NCBI GenBank assembly: GCA_023228645.1
Contig: JALOAT010000003.1
Span: forward strand, 80,979 to 144,978
Direction: 5' to 3'
Origin: Gammaproteobacteria bacterium
GTDB taxonomy: Bacteria; Pseudomonadota; Gammaproteobacteria; Thiohalomonadales; Thiohalomonadaceae
Length of the DNA: 64,000 nucleotides
The translations under genes were made by a program, and so were the position numbers. The notes under the pieces were generated by a model. It was not told the origin of the DNA. It saw only the letters and a program-made list of their open reading frames with translations, and searched no databases. Positions 32,065 through 39,874 of the stretch are shown piece by piece. Each line of letters begins with the position of its first letter. Position 1 is the stretch's first letter.

Positions 32065-32622
32065 ATGTGTTAGAATTTTAAACAGCTTGAAGAAGAAATG
32101 AAAAATTGCTACCAGTTTGAGAATGTTAATATGATGGACCACGGAAATATGGTTCACGAGTATTACGTTCAACTTTATAATAATCAAACCAGCGAATGGG
32201 ATTTTGGTAAGGTTGGTGATTTAATCAAAAAGCTCATTAGCTTAGCATCGCCGCCTGAAGACTTACGCCTATATCACATTTATCACGATTGTGGTAAACC
32301 TCGCTGTCGATCGGTTGATGAACAAGGCAGGCAGCATTTCCCAAATCACGCACAAATGAGCTATAATGTTTGGATCGAGGCAGGGGGCGATGAGGAAACA
32401 GCTTGGTATATTTTACACGATATGGATTTCCATATTTTAAAAATAGACGAGCTTGAACAACTTATACAAGATCCAAGAGCAATCAATCTACTTCTCACTG
32501 CTTGGAGTGAAATTCACGCAAATTCACAAATGTTTGGCGGTACTGAATCCACGTCTTTCAAGATTAAGCGCAAGCATTTGGAAAAAGCAACTAAATTGAT
32601 AGTGTCTAACCTTAGGATTTAA
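32065..32622 (+). CDS. HD-domain phosphohydrolase with in-frame UAG at codon 3
   Basis: The frame begins at ATG 32065 after a strong aaggag, but codon 3 is TAG (32071-32073). The same frame then runs open to 32622 and includes ATG 32098, which has no spaced ribosome binding site. The protein from 32098 has 174 residues with HD motifs: LYHIYHDCGKPRC (H...HD), a later NHAQMS His, and ILHDMDFHIL with Asp. HD proteins hydrolyse phosphates of nucleotides. Expression may need UAG readthrough, re-initiation at 32098, or there is a sequence error. Confidence 0.7.
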
Positions 32623-32644
32623 AAGTAAGTACGAAGTTAGTTTG

Positions 32645-32673
32645 TTGACATTGACACAGTAATACACTATTAT
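32645..32673 (+). promoter_or_regulatory. Sigma70-type promoter
   Basis: TTGACA (32645-32650), 17-bp spacer, TATTAT (32668-32673), upstream of the HAD nucleotidase gene. Confidence 0.8.
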
Positions 32674-32699
32674 GATTTTAGTAAATGAAAGAAGGCAGT

Positions 32700-33173
32700 A
32701 TGGTACACATATTTTTAGATTGTGATGGAGTTTTAGCAGATTTTGACCGCCGCGCCGAGGAAATTTTTGGTATGCCAGGTCAAGATTTTGAAGATCAGTA
32801 TGGCACTAAGGAATTTTGGCGCCAAATCAGGAATGATGATCAATTTTTCTTAAATTTAGAACTGATGGCTGATGCTATGGAACTTTACAATGCTGTCAGA
32901 CATTTAGATCATACGATCCTAACTGGTGCCCCGTTTGGTAATTGGGCCAAGCCACAGAAGCTAGGGTGGAGGGATCAAAAATTACCAGGTACTGAAATGA
33001 TTGTAGTTTGCCCATCCAGAGATAAATGGAAGCATATGATCAACCCAGGTGACATTTTGATCGATGATTTACTAAAACACAGCCAAGTTTGGATTGATAA
33101 TGGTGGTCGTTTTGTTCACCATACCAGTGCAAAAAATTCCATCAAAATGTTGGAGGAACTTGGAGTTCTATAA
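32700..33173 (+). CDS. HAD-family 5'-nucleotidase-like phosphatase
   Basis: 157 residues from the ATG at 32700; an in-frame ATG at 32685 is an alternative. FLDCDGVLADFD is HAD motif I (nucleophile Asp and acid/base Asp). TILTGAP is motif II, RDKWKHM supplies the motif III Lys, and DILIDDLL is motif IV. The layout matches the deoxyribonucleotidase (NT5C) group, which dephosphorylates nucleoside monophosphates. This would tune nucleotide pools during infection. Confidence 0.85.
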   Translation: MVHIFLDCDGVLADFDRRAEEIFGMPGQDFEDQYGTKEFWRQIRNDDQFFLNLELMADAMELYNAVRHLDHTILTGAPFGNWAKPQKLGWRDQKLPGTEMIVVCPSRDKWKHMINPGDILIDDLLKHSQVWIDNGGRFVHHTSAKNSIKMLEELGVL

Positions 33174-33250
33174 TAAATATTAGTGGATCCAACGATCTAC
33201 TAATTTCATTTTCAGGAAACTGAATATGCTACTTTGTTTTAAAAAGATTA

Positions 33251-33280
33251 AGGCTTCTGTTTCAGGACAGGAGCCTTTCT
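33251..33280 (+). terminator. Terminator or leader hairpin
   Basis: AAGGCTTCTG/CAGGAGCCTT imperfect stem with T-rich flank between the HAD gene and the small gene at 33301; could attenuate readthrough. Confidence 0.5.
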
Positions 33281-33300
33281 GCTTCTTAGGAGATACAGCA

Positions 33301-33480
33301 ATGACACAGATTAATATGAAATACGTCCACGACTTTGAAAAAGACTATAGATCAAAGATCGATTTCCAATCAGCTGACCCAGAAGATAGAGCAGAGTTGC
33401 GTAGAATGGCGAATCGTCAAATTAGACGAAGCATTCGTCAAGCTTTAAAATCGAATCTTCAAAATTTCCTTCTCGACTAA
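33301..33480 (+). CDS. Small basic hypothetical protein
   Basis: 59 residues from the ATG at 33301, with ttaggagat upstream; a longer frame from 33226 is unlikely because a hairpin (AGGCTTCTG/CAGGAGCCT, 33251-33277) occupies it. Rich in Arg and helical (RRMANRQIRRSIRQAL). It may bind nucleic acid; no family recognised. Confidence 0.65.
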   Translation: MTQINMKYVHDFEKDYRSKIDFQSADPEDRAELRRMANRQIRRSIRQALKSNLQNFLLD

Positions 33481-33486
33481 AGGGTA

Positions 33487-33515
33487 TTGACTTCGTAATT
33501 TAAAAGTGCTATTAG
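33487..33515 (+). promoter_or_regulatory. Sigma70-type promoter
   Basis: TTGACT (33487-33492), 17-bp spacer, TATTAG (33510-33515), upstream of the AAA+ gene. Confidence 0.7.
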
Positions 33516-33535
33516 ACATTACCTAAGGAGGTTTT

Positions 33536-34285
33536 ATGTCTAATAGCATAATGTCAAAATTTGAAGTGATCGAGCGAATGGTCCACGAAGTTGCGGCCAG
33601 CAATTGCCCATCATTGATTATTTCAGGTCCAGCTGGAGTTGGAAAGACCTTCACAGTGCTAAAGGCGCTGCAACATTATATGTCATCCATTGCTCCACTT
33701 TTGGGGACAGATGTTAGATATGACAGCCTGTCAGGCACTATGACCCCCATTAATCTATACAAGAAGCTCTATACCAATCGCCATAAGGGCGCGGTGCTAA
33801 TCCTTGATGATATGGATTCAGTCTTCTCCAACGAAGCCAGTCTAAATTTGTTGAAGGCGGCATTGGATTTAAATGACAACAAATCTATTGGTTATTTTTC
33901 CGAAAGCCACGTTCTGAATCGAGAACATATCCCTAATGAATTCATCTTTCAAGGAAGTGTGATTTTCTTGACTAACATTGACTTCAAGGATGGTCCTAAA
34001 TCACTAAAGCCACACCTATCAGCTTTGCTTAGTAGATCTCATTATATTGATTTGGGTTTACGTAGTCCTGCGGAAATGATGGCTTGGATTGTTAAAACTA
34101 TTAACGAAACCCCAATTTTGGATGATCTTTCTGATGAAGATCGGCAGGATCTAATGGCTTTTATGATTACAAATCAGGATAGCCTAAACGAATTGAGTCT
34201 TAGAATGGTAAAAAAGCTTGCCAGCCTAAGCAAGATGGGCCCAGGCTGGCAAGAAGTAGCAACAGTTACGTGCTTAGCTGATTAA
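33536..34285 (+). CDS. AAA+ ATPase
   Basis: 249 residues. Walker A SGPAGVGKTFT (about 29-39), Walker B AVLILDDMDSVF (about 83-94), sensor-1-like SVIFLTNIDF (about 140-149). The C-terminal ~70 residues form a small helical lid. Strong ribosome binding site (aaggaggtt). This single-ring AAA+ layout is common in large phages; partners could be the vWA proteins (4320, 48263), but they are not adjacent. Confidence 0.87.
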   Translation: MSNSIMSKFEVIERMVHEVAASNCPSLIISGPAGVGKTFTVLKALQHYMSSIAPLLGTDVRYDSLSGTMTPINLYKKLYTNRHKGAVLILDDMDSVFSNEASLNLLKAALDLNDNKSIGYFSESHVLNREHIPNEFIFQGSVIFLTNIDFKDGPKSLKPHLSALLSRSHYIDLGLRSPAEMMAWIVKTINETPILDDLSDEDRQDLMAFMITNQDSLNELSLRMVKKLASLSKMGPGWQEVATVTCLAD

Positions 34286-34479
34286 TCGTAATCAGACACT
34301 TCTTGGAAGTGTCTGATTATTGATGGGTTTTTTGAAATGAAAAATTCAACCAAATCTTCCATAACTTCAAGATTTTTTGTTGGGCCTTCTTGATGAATCG
34401 CCAACAAGAAAGTTTTGACAATCAATGCCAATTCTTGAACAGTTATGTCTTCCGATGGCTCAAATTTATATAAGCTCAT
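34282..34479 (-). CDS. Small hypothetical protein
   Basis: 65 residues, helical, no motif. Its start overlaps the stop of the upstream GNAT-like gene by 4 nt, which supports co-translation; its own end lies within a terminator. Confidence 0.65.
   Translation of the reverse strand: MSLYKFEPSEDITVQELALIVKTFLLAIHQEGPTKNLEVMEDLVEFFISKNPSIIRHFQEVSDYD
34290..34318. terminator. Strong intrinsic terminator between convergent genes
   Basis: AATCAGACACTTC/GAAGTGTCTGATT perfect 13-bp stem with a 3-nt loop, at the switch from plus- to minus-strand genes. It overlaps the end of the minus-strand gene at 34282. Confidence 0.85.
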
Positions 34480-34838
34480 CGAGTCACCATTTCAACGCCA
34501 AAACCATCTGGCCACGTGAACATTGGCTTAAAGCCGTTCTTTTTCATCCAATTGGTGATATCGTTCTTGTTCATTGAACCTTGCTTCCAAGGAGTAAGAT
34601 TCTGAGCAGTTGCTCGAATGGTCACCCCGTGGGTCTTGGCCATTTCAACTGCTTTCCTAAGCAGTGAAGTGCCGTTACCTTGCTTTGGCATCGCGCTGAT
34701 GCAAAGCTGAAGCTTGACTGTATTATCCCATCCGGTGCGGGCAAATCGAACTTCGACATTGTTATAGACACGGCCACCCTTACGAGTACCAACGGATGAA
34801 ATTTGTTCCCATTCTTTTAGGAATGTTTCTACAGACAT
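34476..34838 (-). CDS. GNAT-like acetyltransferase, small
   Basis: 120 residues. CISAMPKQGNGTSLLRKAVE (about 47-66) resembles GNAT motif A (Q-G-x-G-T then a helix), followed by VTIRATAQN and the WMKKNGFKP helix-strand typical of GNAT motif B. The protein is shorter than usual (about 140+), so the N-terminal strands are minimal. Acceptor unknown. Confidence 0.7.
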   Translation of the reverse strand: MSVETFLKEWEQISSVGTRKGGRVYNNVEVRFARTGWDNTVKLQLCISAMPKQGNGTSLLRKAVEMAKTHGVTIRATAQNLTPWKQGSMNKNDITNWMKKNGFKPMFTWPDGFGVEMVTR

Positions 34839-34924
34839 TTATTTTTCCTTTGTTTGTTGTTGACGAAAATGTTGCTGTATCATCATACTATTATTTCTAC
34901 ACTAATTAGTCAATTTAAATCTGA

Positions 34925-34953
34925 TTGACTTTATTTTTTTATTAGCGTAAAAC
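34925..34953 (+). promoter_or_regulatory. Sigma70-type promoter
   Basis: TTGACT (34925-34930), 17-bp spacer, TAAAAC (34948-34953), before the gene at 34979. Confidence 0.6.
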
Positions 34954-34978
34954 GAAAGAAGCAAATAAGGACTCATTT

Positions 34979-35284
34979 ATGCAATATTTTAGTTCAACAG
35001 ATCCATTATATACAATTTTCTTCTCTAATTTGAGCGCTAAAGAACGCGAAGAAGTTATGAGTTGGTGTAGAGAAAATTTAACTGGCCAAATGATAATTAT
35101 TGGTGGTAATTCCAGTAGTATCAATATCAAAGGATATACCAAGCCAATACACAATGTAGATCATTTTGGTAGACAGAATGGCTTTGCTGAAAAAGCTGAT
35201 TATGCATCGACTATAATTGGTTTTACTGAACAATCAGATTTGACAGCATTTAGAATTATGTTTGAGAATCAATCTAAGGATTGA
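34979..35284 (+). CDS. Small protein with shared C-terminal motif (family member)
   Basis: 101 residues on the plus strand within a minus-strand region. Ends IIGFTEQSDLTAFRIMFENQ, matching the family motif (F-x-E-x-x-D-L-x-A-F-x-I). It has its own promoter and ribosome binding site (aaggact). Its last 11 nt overlap the convergent GNAT-like gene. Function unknown. Confidence 0.75.
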   Translation: MQYFSSTDPLYTIFFSNLSAKEREEVMSWCRENLTGQMIIIGGNSSSINIKGYTKPIHNVDHFGRQNGFAEKADYASTIIGFTEQSDLTAFRIMFENQSKD

Positions 35285-36026
35285 GGTATTTCCTATCACC
35301 ATCCTGAACTACTCTTCCATCTCTTTCAAATTTTTTCCAAACAGCTTTAGCGTCGTCTGATTGTAATGATGATGCGTACAGCCCGGCGGCCAATCCCCTA
35401 TCCTTGATCCATTTTGCACCAGTCAAATATAACATAGCGCCGATACCACGCTTACTATTATCAGATACAAGACCTTGGTGTTTATTTTCTTTTGTATTAA
35501 TATAAGCAACAAATGGCTTTGAAAAGTACTCAACTTTATTTTTCATATCTTTGACTACTTTTCTACCATCTTGTGTTTTCTTAGGCCATTCGGTAAAAAA
35601 TCTAACCACCACATCTTTATATTTCGCCCATTCATCGGGAGAAGAGCGATAGTCGTTTGAAATCGAATCAATTATTTTTGAATCCTCTTCATTCCATTTC
35701 ATTTGCTTACACCAATAATTGGTATATCGATGCATAAAACCGCTACGAAGTGCTTTTACAAGCTCATCGAAGGGCTTGTCTGCTATAGGTGTTTCTGGAT
35801 TGCTAAACAGGTGCTTACCTTGGTATTCTTGCATAAATGCCCAAACATCAGGACACTCTTTATTGAATAACTCTTTATCAATTCGATCAATTTTCAAATA
35901 GCCAACTTTGTTACCATTTTCGTAAGCATACAAATGATCACAAACCATCCCAGCCTTTAAATGTTCGGCTTCTGGATGGAATTCAAAAGTTATTTCCGGT
36001 TTTGATTCTAATTCATTCAGTATCAT
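35274..36026 (-). CDS. GNAT-like protein with MILNEL start
   Basis: 250 residues. The C-terminal third shows a GNAT-like pattern: SKRGIGAMLYLTGAKWIKDR, then LYASSLQSDDAKAVWKKFER as in acetyltransferase motif B. The N-terminal MILNELESK resembles the MRLNEF-type N-termini seen elsewhere. The middle is helical and unknown. It could be an internal virion or modification enzyme; acetyl transfer is inferred from pattern only. Confidence 0.65.
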   Translation of the reverse strand: MILNELESKPEITFEFHPEAEHLKAGMVCDHLYAYENGNKVGYLKIDRIDKELFNKECPDVWAFMQEYQGKHLFSNPETPIADKPFDELVKALRSGFMHRYTNYWCKQMKWNEEDSKIIDSISNDYRSSPDEWAKYKDVVVRFFTEWPKKTQDGRKVVKDMKNKVEYFSKPFVAYINTKENKHQGLVSDNSKRGIGAMLYLTGAKWIKDRGLAAGLYASSLQSDDAKAVWKKFERDGRVVQDGDRKYLNP

Positions 36027-36051
36027 AAAGATATTTAGTAATCAAAGAAAA

Positions 36052-36071
36052 AGTGGGCACAATGGCCCACT
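36052..36071 (-). terminator. Intrinsic terminator after the outer-membrane gene
   Basis: On the minus strand AGTGGGC/GCCCACT stem followed by TTTTTCTTTG. Confidence 0.85.
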
Positions 36072-36094
36072 CAATCTTTTGGTTTTGATATGGA

Positions 36095-36604
36095 TTAGAA
36101 ACGGATACCCAATCCAACGAGGACGCCGTCACGACCGCCAACACCGTCTTCATATTCTGAACGACGATATTCAACAGTTGCGTAGGTGTGCTTGGATACT
36201 GCATACTCAAGTCCGCCGCCATAACGGAGACCTTCAAGAGTAATGGAAGCAGCGCTGCCAGCGAAGTCAGCGCGAGCATTGGTATAACCAACCTTACCAA
36301 AAGCAAGAACCTTTGGAAGAACAACGACGCCTGCACGAGCAGCTACACCAAGTTCACGGGAAGCGTCAATACCAGCACCATTGGTGGTCGAATCTTCAAA
36401 AGTTGCTTCAACGCCAACAATAACGCCATTAGCAACTGGAGCATCAACGCCAGCAACCACACCATAGGTGAAGCCTTCACGGGCCTGGACGTTATCATAA
36501 CCGCCGACAACGCCAATACGTGGACCAGTGAAATCCTGAGCCATAGCTGGTGCAGCAGCGACAGTAAGAAGTGCAGCAACGGCACCGAACAATGTTTTCT
36601 TCAT
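36095..36604 (-). CDS. Outer-membrane beta-barrel protein with signal peptide
   Basis: 169 residues. A classic Sec signal peptide (MKKTLFGAVAALLTVAAAPA, cleavage after AMA-Q) precedes alternating strands (RIGVVGGYDN, YGVVAGVDAP, ATVEYRRSEY) ending in GLGIRF. The C-terminal Phe is the BAM assembly signal. This is an 8-stranded OmpA/porin-type barrel in the style of Sphingomonas and other alphaproteobacteria. Codons are more GC-rich than neighbours, suggesting acquisition from a host. It has its own promoter and terminator, so it is an independent cargo gene. Possible roles: superinfection exclusion or receptor masking. Confidence 0.9.
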   Translation of the reverse strand: MKKTLFGAVAALLTVAAAPAMAQDFTGPRIGVVGGYDNVQAREGFTYGVVAGVDAPVANGVIVGVEATFEDSTTNGAGIDASRELGVAARAGVVVLPKVLAFGKVGYTNARADFAGSAASITLEGLRYGGGLEYAVSKHTYATVEYRRSEYEDGVGGRDGVLVGLGIRF

Positions 36605-36664
36605 ATTTTTACTCCATCTTTGTTAGATAAAAAAGTAGTTGATAACTTAATCAACTACACTCTT

Positions 36665-36693
36665 GTTATATACGTATATAACATATAAGTCAA
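36665..36693 (-). promoter_or_regulatory. Sigma70-type promoter for the outer-membrane gene
   Basis: Minus strand TTGACT (36693-36688), 17-bp spacer, TATAAC (36670-36665). Confidence 0.8.
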
Positions 36694-36702
36694 GAAAAAA
36701 GT

Positions 36703-36981
36703 TTAGTAATCGTCTAAAGGTGACTTTTTCTTAGTACACTTACCCCATTCATCAGTTATTAGACTTGGAATTGCTAAGTTTTCCTGTGATCTTTGACTCT
36801 TCCAGTTTGAAGACCAGTCATCAAAGAACTTGGCAGCGCGTTCTTTAGTTTCAGCTTTTCTCTTTTTTCTCTTTAGAACTAATATTGCTTTTCGTTCATC
36901 CAAAATCCGCTGCTCTTTTTCTTTAGCAACTTCTTTCATTCTTTTTTGATGTCGAAATTTTTTAATTTTGGTTTTGTTCAT
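36703..36981 (-). CDS. Small, very basic hypothetical protein
   Basis: 92 residues from the ATG at 36981 (an in-frame ATG at 36999 is possible). Extremely Lys/Arg-rich helix (KKFRHQKRMKEVAKEKEQRI) over the first 60 residues, likely to bind nucleic acid or be a coiled coil. It overlaps the preceding gene by 20 nt. Confidence 0.65.
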   Translation of the reverse strand: MNKTKIKKFRHQKRMKEVAKEKEQRILDERKAILVLKRKKRKAETKERAAKFFDDWSSNWKSQRSQENLAIPSLITDEWGKCTKKKSPLDDY

Positions 36982-37234
36982 CAGTAAATTTGCCACCACT
37001 TAAAATAACTATATCTGAATCCGATGTCGGAATGTCAGCTTTTGCAAATCTTGCAGTCTGGCTTGTGTTAATTATTGTATTAATTTGATCCAATATTGAA
37101 CTATCCCTTGATACTAACTTGGTTATCTCAGCCACAATAGATTGTGCTTCATCGATAGTCAAGCTAACGTTTTTGGATCTAGATTTAGCTGCGGTCTGAA
37201 CTCGCGTGATAAACTGGTTCAATATTGCATTCAT
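36962..37234 (-). CDS. Small hypothetical protein
   Basis: 90 residues, helical, with no motif. It overlaps its neighbours by 4 and 20 nt, as expected for genes in one minus-strand operon (38771 to 36703). Confidence 0.65.
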   Translation of the reverse strand: MNAILNQFITRVQTAAKSRSKNVSLTIDEAQSIVAEITKLVSRDSSILDQINTIINTSQTARFAKADIPTSDSDIVILSGGKFTDEQNQN

Positions 37235-37683
37235 ACGCCTGTCCTCATAGCGTGTTGTAGTTCTAATGTAGTTTTAAAAGGACCTACATAATCGTAACTA
37301 GTAATTGTTGACATTCGTGGACAAAACGATGGCTGAAACGTTTCTTTAAATTTAATGCCATAATATCCAGCAGCGTAACGATCCTGGCTATGCTCTAATT
37401 TAGTATAAGATAATACTGGGTCGTGTTCAACATTAAACACATTGGAATGCTTTACTGGGAAACCTTCAAGTTCTTGCTGGACTCGATCCTTAGTCTCAAT
37501 CTGTTCAAATGTTAATTTAACTTTATGATTGGCAGAAAAATCGTCAAAATCTGCGTATTGACCTGCATAATCATCACTTAAAACATTTAATTTGTCCGTC
37601 TTGAAGACGAATCCTACAATTGAATTTTTACGTGAAATCATCCAATTATTTTCTTGGATTTCAATCATCTTTATCGTTACCAT
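37231..37683 (-). CDS. Hypothetical protein
   Basis: 150 residues, beta-rich (VTIKMIEIQENNWMISRKNS at the start). No known motif. It lies 1 nt from the upstream membrane gene and overlaps the next by 4 nt. Confidence 0.65.
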   Translation of the reverse strand: MVTIKMIEIQENNWMISRKNSIVGFVFKTDKLNVLSDDYAGQYADFDDFSANHKVKLTFEQIETKDRVQQELEGFPVKHSNVFNVEHDPVLSYTKLEHSQDRYAAGYYGIKFKETFQPSFCPRMSTITSYDYVGPFKTTLELQHAMRTGV

Positions 37684-37684
37684 T

Positions 37685-37933
37685 CTAAAACCACCTAATT
37701 ATACCTACAAAGTTGATTATAACAAAAACCACAGTCATAATCAATATTCCATAATGTTTCTTTTGCCACGAAAAGATAATCAAAAGAAGGTTAGAAACCA
37801 AATAAATCGAGAATGCCAATACTTCAAGATGGACATTTGCAGCAATCAGTAGAGCGCCAATAATGGCGAGCAAACTACCTGCCCATTCTATTAAATCAAT
37901 TTTTGATGTTGATTGTATAAGTCGTTTTAACAT
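37685..37933 (-). CDS. Small multi-pass membrane protein
   Basis: 82 residues with three hydrophobic segments (about 14-31, 36-54, 60-79), ending IIRWF. The layout of three helices recalls half of a small transporter or YgjV-like protein, but there is no firm match. Its first 38 nt overlap the upstream gene, which is unusual, so a later start is possible. Confidence 0.6.
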   Translation of the reverse strand: MLKRLIQSTSKIDLIEWAGSLLAIIGALLIAANVHLEVLAFSIYLVSNLLLIIFSWQKKHYGILIMTVVFVIINFVGIIRWF

Positions 37934-38330
37934 TTGACAAATTTTGCATATTAATGAAATATTGACCAGGAGATACTGGTATTTGAAATGGTGAGATTTT
38001 TGATGAGCCCGCCATTCTATTTTGTATTATCATTTCAGGAGGTGGCGGGAAGTCGCCATTTTCATCAAATAAGTAAACCGTAATACCTCCCGGCGGCAAC
38101 GACTTATACCATCCCAAAAGTGGATATTCTAATGGTTTGTCGCTAAAAGTCATCCTGACAATAAGTTGTTCTGTGTTTGGGTTTACTAAAAAGCTAAGTT
38201 TCCACATTTGGCCTTCATTGACTGTAATGGGATGAACATTAGTTCGGCTTTGCAGTAGCTCGTAACTACCAATCAATGTCGGGCTTGTAATATACGAAGC
38301 ATATTCTGGCAATCGTGGAAATATGGTCAT
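37896..38330 (-). CDS. Hypothetical beta-rich protein
   Basis: 144 residues; alternating hydrophobic strands, Pro-rich turn DFPPPPE, ending FINMQNLSN...TYTINI. This looks like a small jelly-roll or immunoglobulin-like structural protein. Shares its first base with the previous stop. Role unknown. Confidence 0.65.
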   Translation of the reverse strand: MTIFPRLPEYASYITSPTLIGSYELLQSRTNVHPITVNEGQMWKLSFLVNPNTEQLIVRMTFSDKPLEYPLLGWYKSLPPGGITVYLFDENGDFPPPPEMIIQNRMAGSSKISPFQIPVSPGQYFINMQNLSNVKTTYTINIKN

Positions 38331-38587
38331 TAGTCTGTTTCCTGATTTATTCCAGTAAGTTCATCCATAACTGGTTGCCACGGATGATCAATTCCTTTGG
38401 ATCTAGCCAATGTACTGACAAGCATCTTATAAATGATTTCAAAATCCAACAAGGCTTCTGGATGTTTGGTTAAATTATAACCATATTTACCAGCTTCTTT
38501 GATTGAAACTTTAATCATCTCACGAGCAACATCAGCCATAGGCTCTGTGCTTTTATTTTTGGGAAAGTTAATTACATTATCAGTCAT
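38330..38587 (-). CDS. Small hypothetical protein
   Basis: 85 residues from the ATG at 38587, chosen for the ttggag 7-10 nt upstream and the ATGACTGA overlap with the previous stop. The start NVINFPKNK resembles a common N-terminal phrase in phage proteins of unknown function; the rest is helical. Confidence 0.65.
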   Translation of the reverse strand: MTDNVINFPKNKSTEPMADVAREMIKVSIKEAGKYGYNLTKHPEALLDFEIIYKMLVSTLARSKGIDHPWQPVMDELTGINQETD

Positions 38588-38771
38588 CTTTTTCTCCAAC
38601 ATAGACTAAAAAGATGCCGTCAATTTCTCTACAAATTTGCCCTGGTTGGAGACCGATTGGTATCTTAACTTCTGCACCATTTGTAGTTAACGAAACATCA
38701 TAATATTCGTGTATTTCCCAACCACTTTCCAACAGTTCAGCTACTTTATTTGAAATTTGCATATTATCCAC
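38580..38771 (-). CDS. Small hypothetical protein
   Basis: 63 residues with gaaagaaag-type ribosome binding site. A short beta-rich domain with IPIGLQPGQ. No family recognised. First gene of the minus-strand operon ending at 36703. Confidence 0.6.
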   Translation of the reverse strand: MDNMQISNKVAELLESGWEIHEYYDVSLTTNGAEVKIPIGLQPGQICREIDGIFLVYVGEKDD

Positions 38772-38819
38772 TTTCTTTTTCAGAATATAACATACAACAT
38801 TTCAAAAATCAAGAAAAAT

Positions 38820-38846
38820 CGCCCGGGTTAGCGATAAACCCGAGCG
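38820..38846 (-). terminator. Intrinsic terminator
   Basis: Minus strand CGCTCGGGTT/AACCCGGGCG stem followed by ATTTTTC, overlapping the stop of the 2H-like gene. Confidence 0.8.
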
Positions 38847-39295
38847 ACAGTCATATGAAGCGGCCAGTCAGTCTTAAGACCAAGTTCAGCACGGATATTA
38901 AGTAAATCATCGCTCTTAATATCAGTGATGAAAAAGCATCCTTCATCGTCCTTATTATAACCACTGAAAACCTGGTGGGAATCAAGATCATATTCAAACT
39001 CAAAAGTCTTGCCTTGGTACTTCTTCCATAGTCCACGAACTTCCGGACGGAGTCGCTCGCCACGAACGATGGAGATGTGAGTACCCCAAGATGGCTGACA
39101 AAGCTTAACGAAAGGATACTTTTTCAAAGAACCTTGGACTTCAATAGCCAAAGGATTCATTTCCTTGTTAAGCCAATACTGAAAGTAACGATGCAATTCT
39201 GCACCACCGCGCACATTCGCAACTGCCCATCCAGTGTTTCGAGTCTTCAATCCAGGACGAGCTGGATCGTAAACAACAGTAGCTTGCCCTTTCAT
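38828..39295 (-). CDS. 2H phosphoesterase-like protein
   Basis: 155 residues. Two catalytic-type motifs, HIS at 73-75 (SWGTHISIVRGE) and HMT at 147-149 (PLHMTVARVYR), 74 residues apart, in a single-domain protein. Between them are KTFEFEYDLD and a basic patch. 2H enzymes act on 2',3'-cyclic phosphates or cyclic oligonucleotides; T4 Acb1 (about 150 residues) degrades CBASS signals. Its promoter and terminator make it a one-gene unit. An anti-CBASS role is a hypothesis; RNA end processing is the alternative. Confidence 0.75.
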   Translation of the reverse strand: MKGQATVVYDPARPGLKTRNTGWAVANVRGGAELHRYFQYWLNKEMNPLAIEVQGSLKKYPFVKLCQPSWGTHISIVRGERLRPEVRGLWKKYQGKTFEFEYDLDSHQVFSGYNKDDEGCFFITDIKSDDLLNIRAELGLKTDWPLHMTVARVYR

Positions 39296-39323
39296 AAAAC
39301 CTCCTAAATTGCGTTATGTGTGC

Positions 39324-39351
39324 AATTTAGCAGATTCCGCAGGAATGTCAA
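39324..39351 (-). promoter_or_regulatory. Sigma70-type promoter for the 2H-like gene
   Basis: Minus strand TTGACA (39351-39346), 16-bp spacer, TAAATT (39329-39324). Confidence 0.7.
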
Positions 39352-39371
39352 CCCTTAATGAATTACATTGG

Positions 39372-39791
39372 TCATTCTCTCAGCACTATTGCTGAAACGA
39401 CGACTGGTCTAGTAATATTTTTTTTGAAAATTGATATTAAGGTTAGGTCATCAATTTTATCAATTATTTCTAAAAATTGATCTTCAGTTAAAATATTATT
39501 GCATATGTCAATTAAATTTAGCATTGTATTTTGATCTGGAGTTCGCTCACTGAAGGTTTCGAAAATTTTAGGGATAGTTTTTGCAATTAAATTTTTAACT
39601 TTCAACGTAATGTGTTTATTAGAATGACGAAACCGTGTGATTTGATCAACAAAATCCTGAGCATATTCTTTATTGAAGGGATTACCAGTAGTTATTTTAT
39701 TACCATCCACCAGTATTTCATAGTATATTTTTTTATTGCTTTTTACGAATAATAACCATTCTATTTCGATTAAAATATCTTTTATTGTCAT
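39372..39791 (-). CDS. Hypothetical protein
   Basis: 139 residues from the ATG at 39791, which has aaggaa 6 nt upstream; the longer frame start at 39851 has none. Helical, Ile/Lys-rich. No motif recognised. Confidence 0.65.
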   Translation of the reverse strand: MTIKDILIEIEWLLFVKSNKKIYYEILVDGNKITTGNPFNKEYAQDFVDQITRFRHSNKHITLKVKNLIAKTIPKIFETFSERTPDQNTMLNLIDICNNILTEDQFLEIIDKIDDLTLISIFKKNITRPVVVSAIVLRE

Positions 39792-39874
39792 TAGATTTTC
39801 CTTTTTAAATAAAATAACAAAAATCATCATTAAATGCAATATGAATATCATAAATAAAATAAAAGGACACTAAA

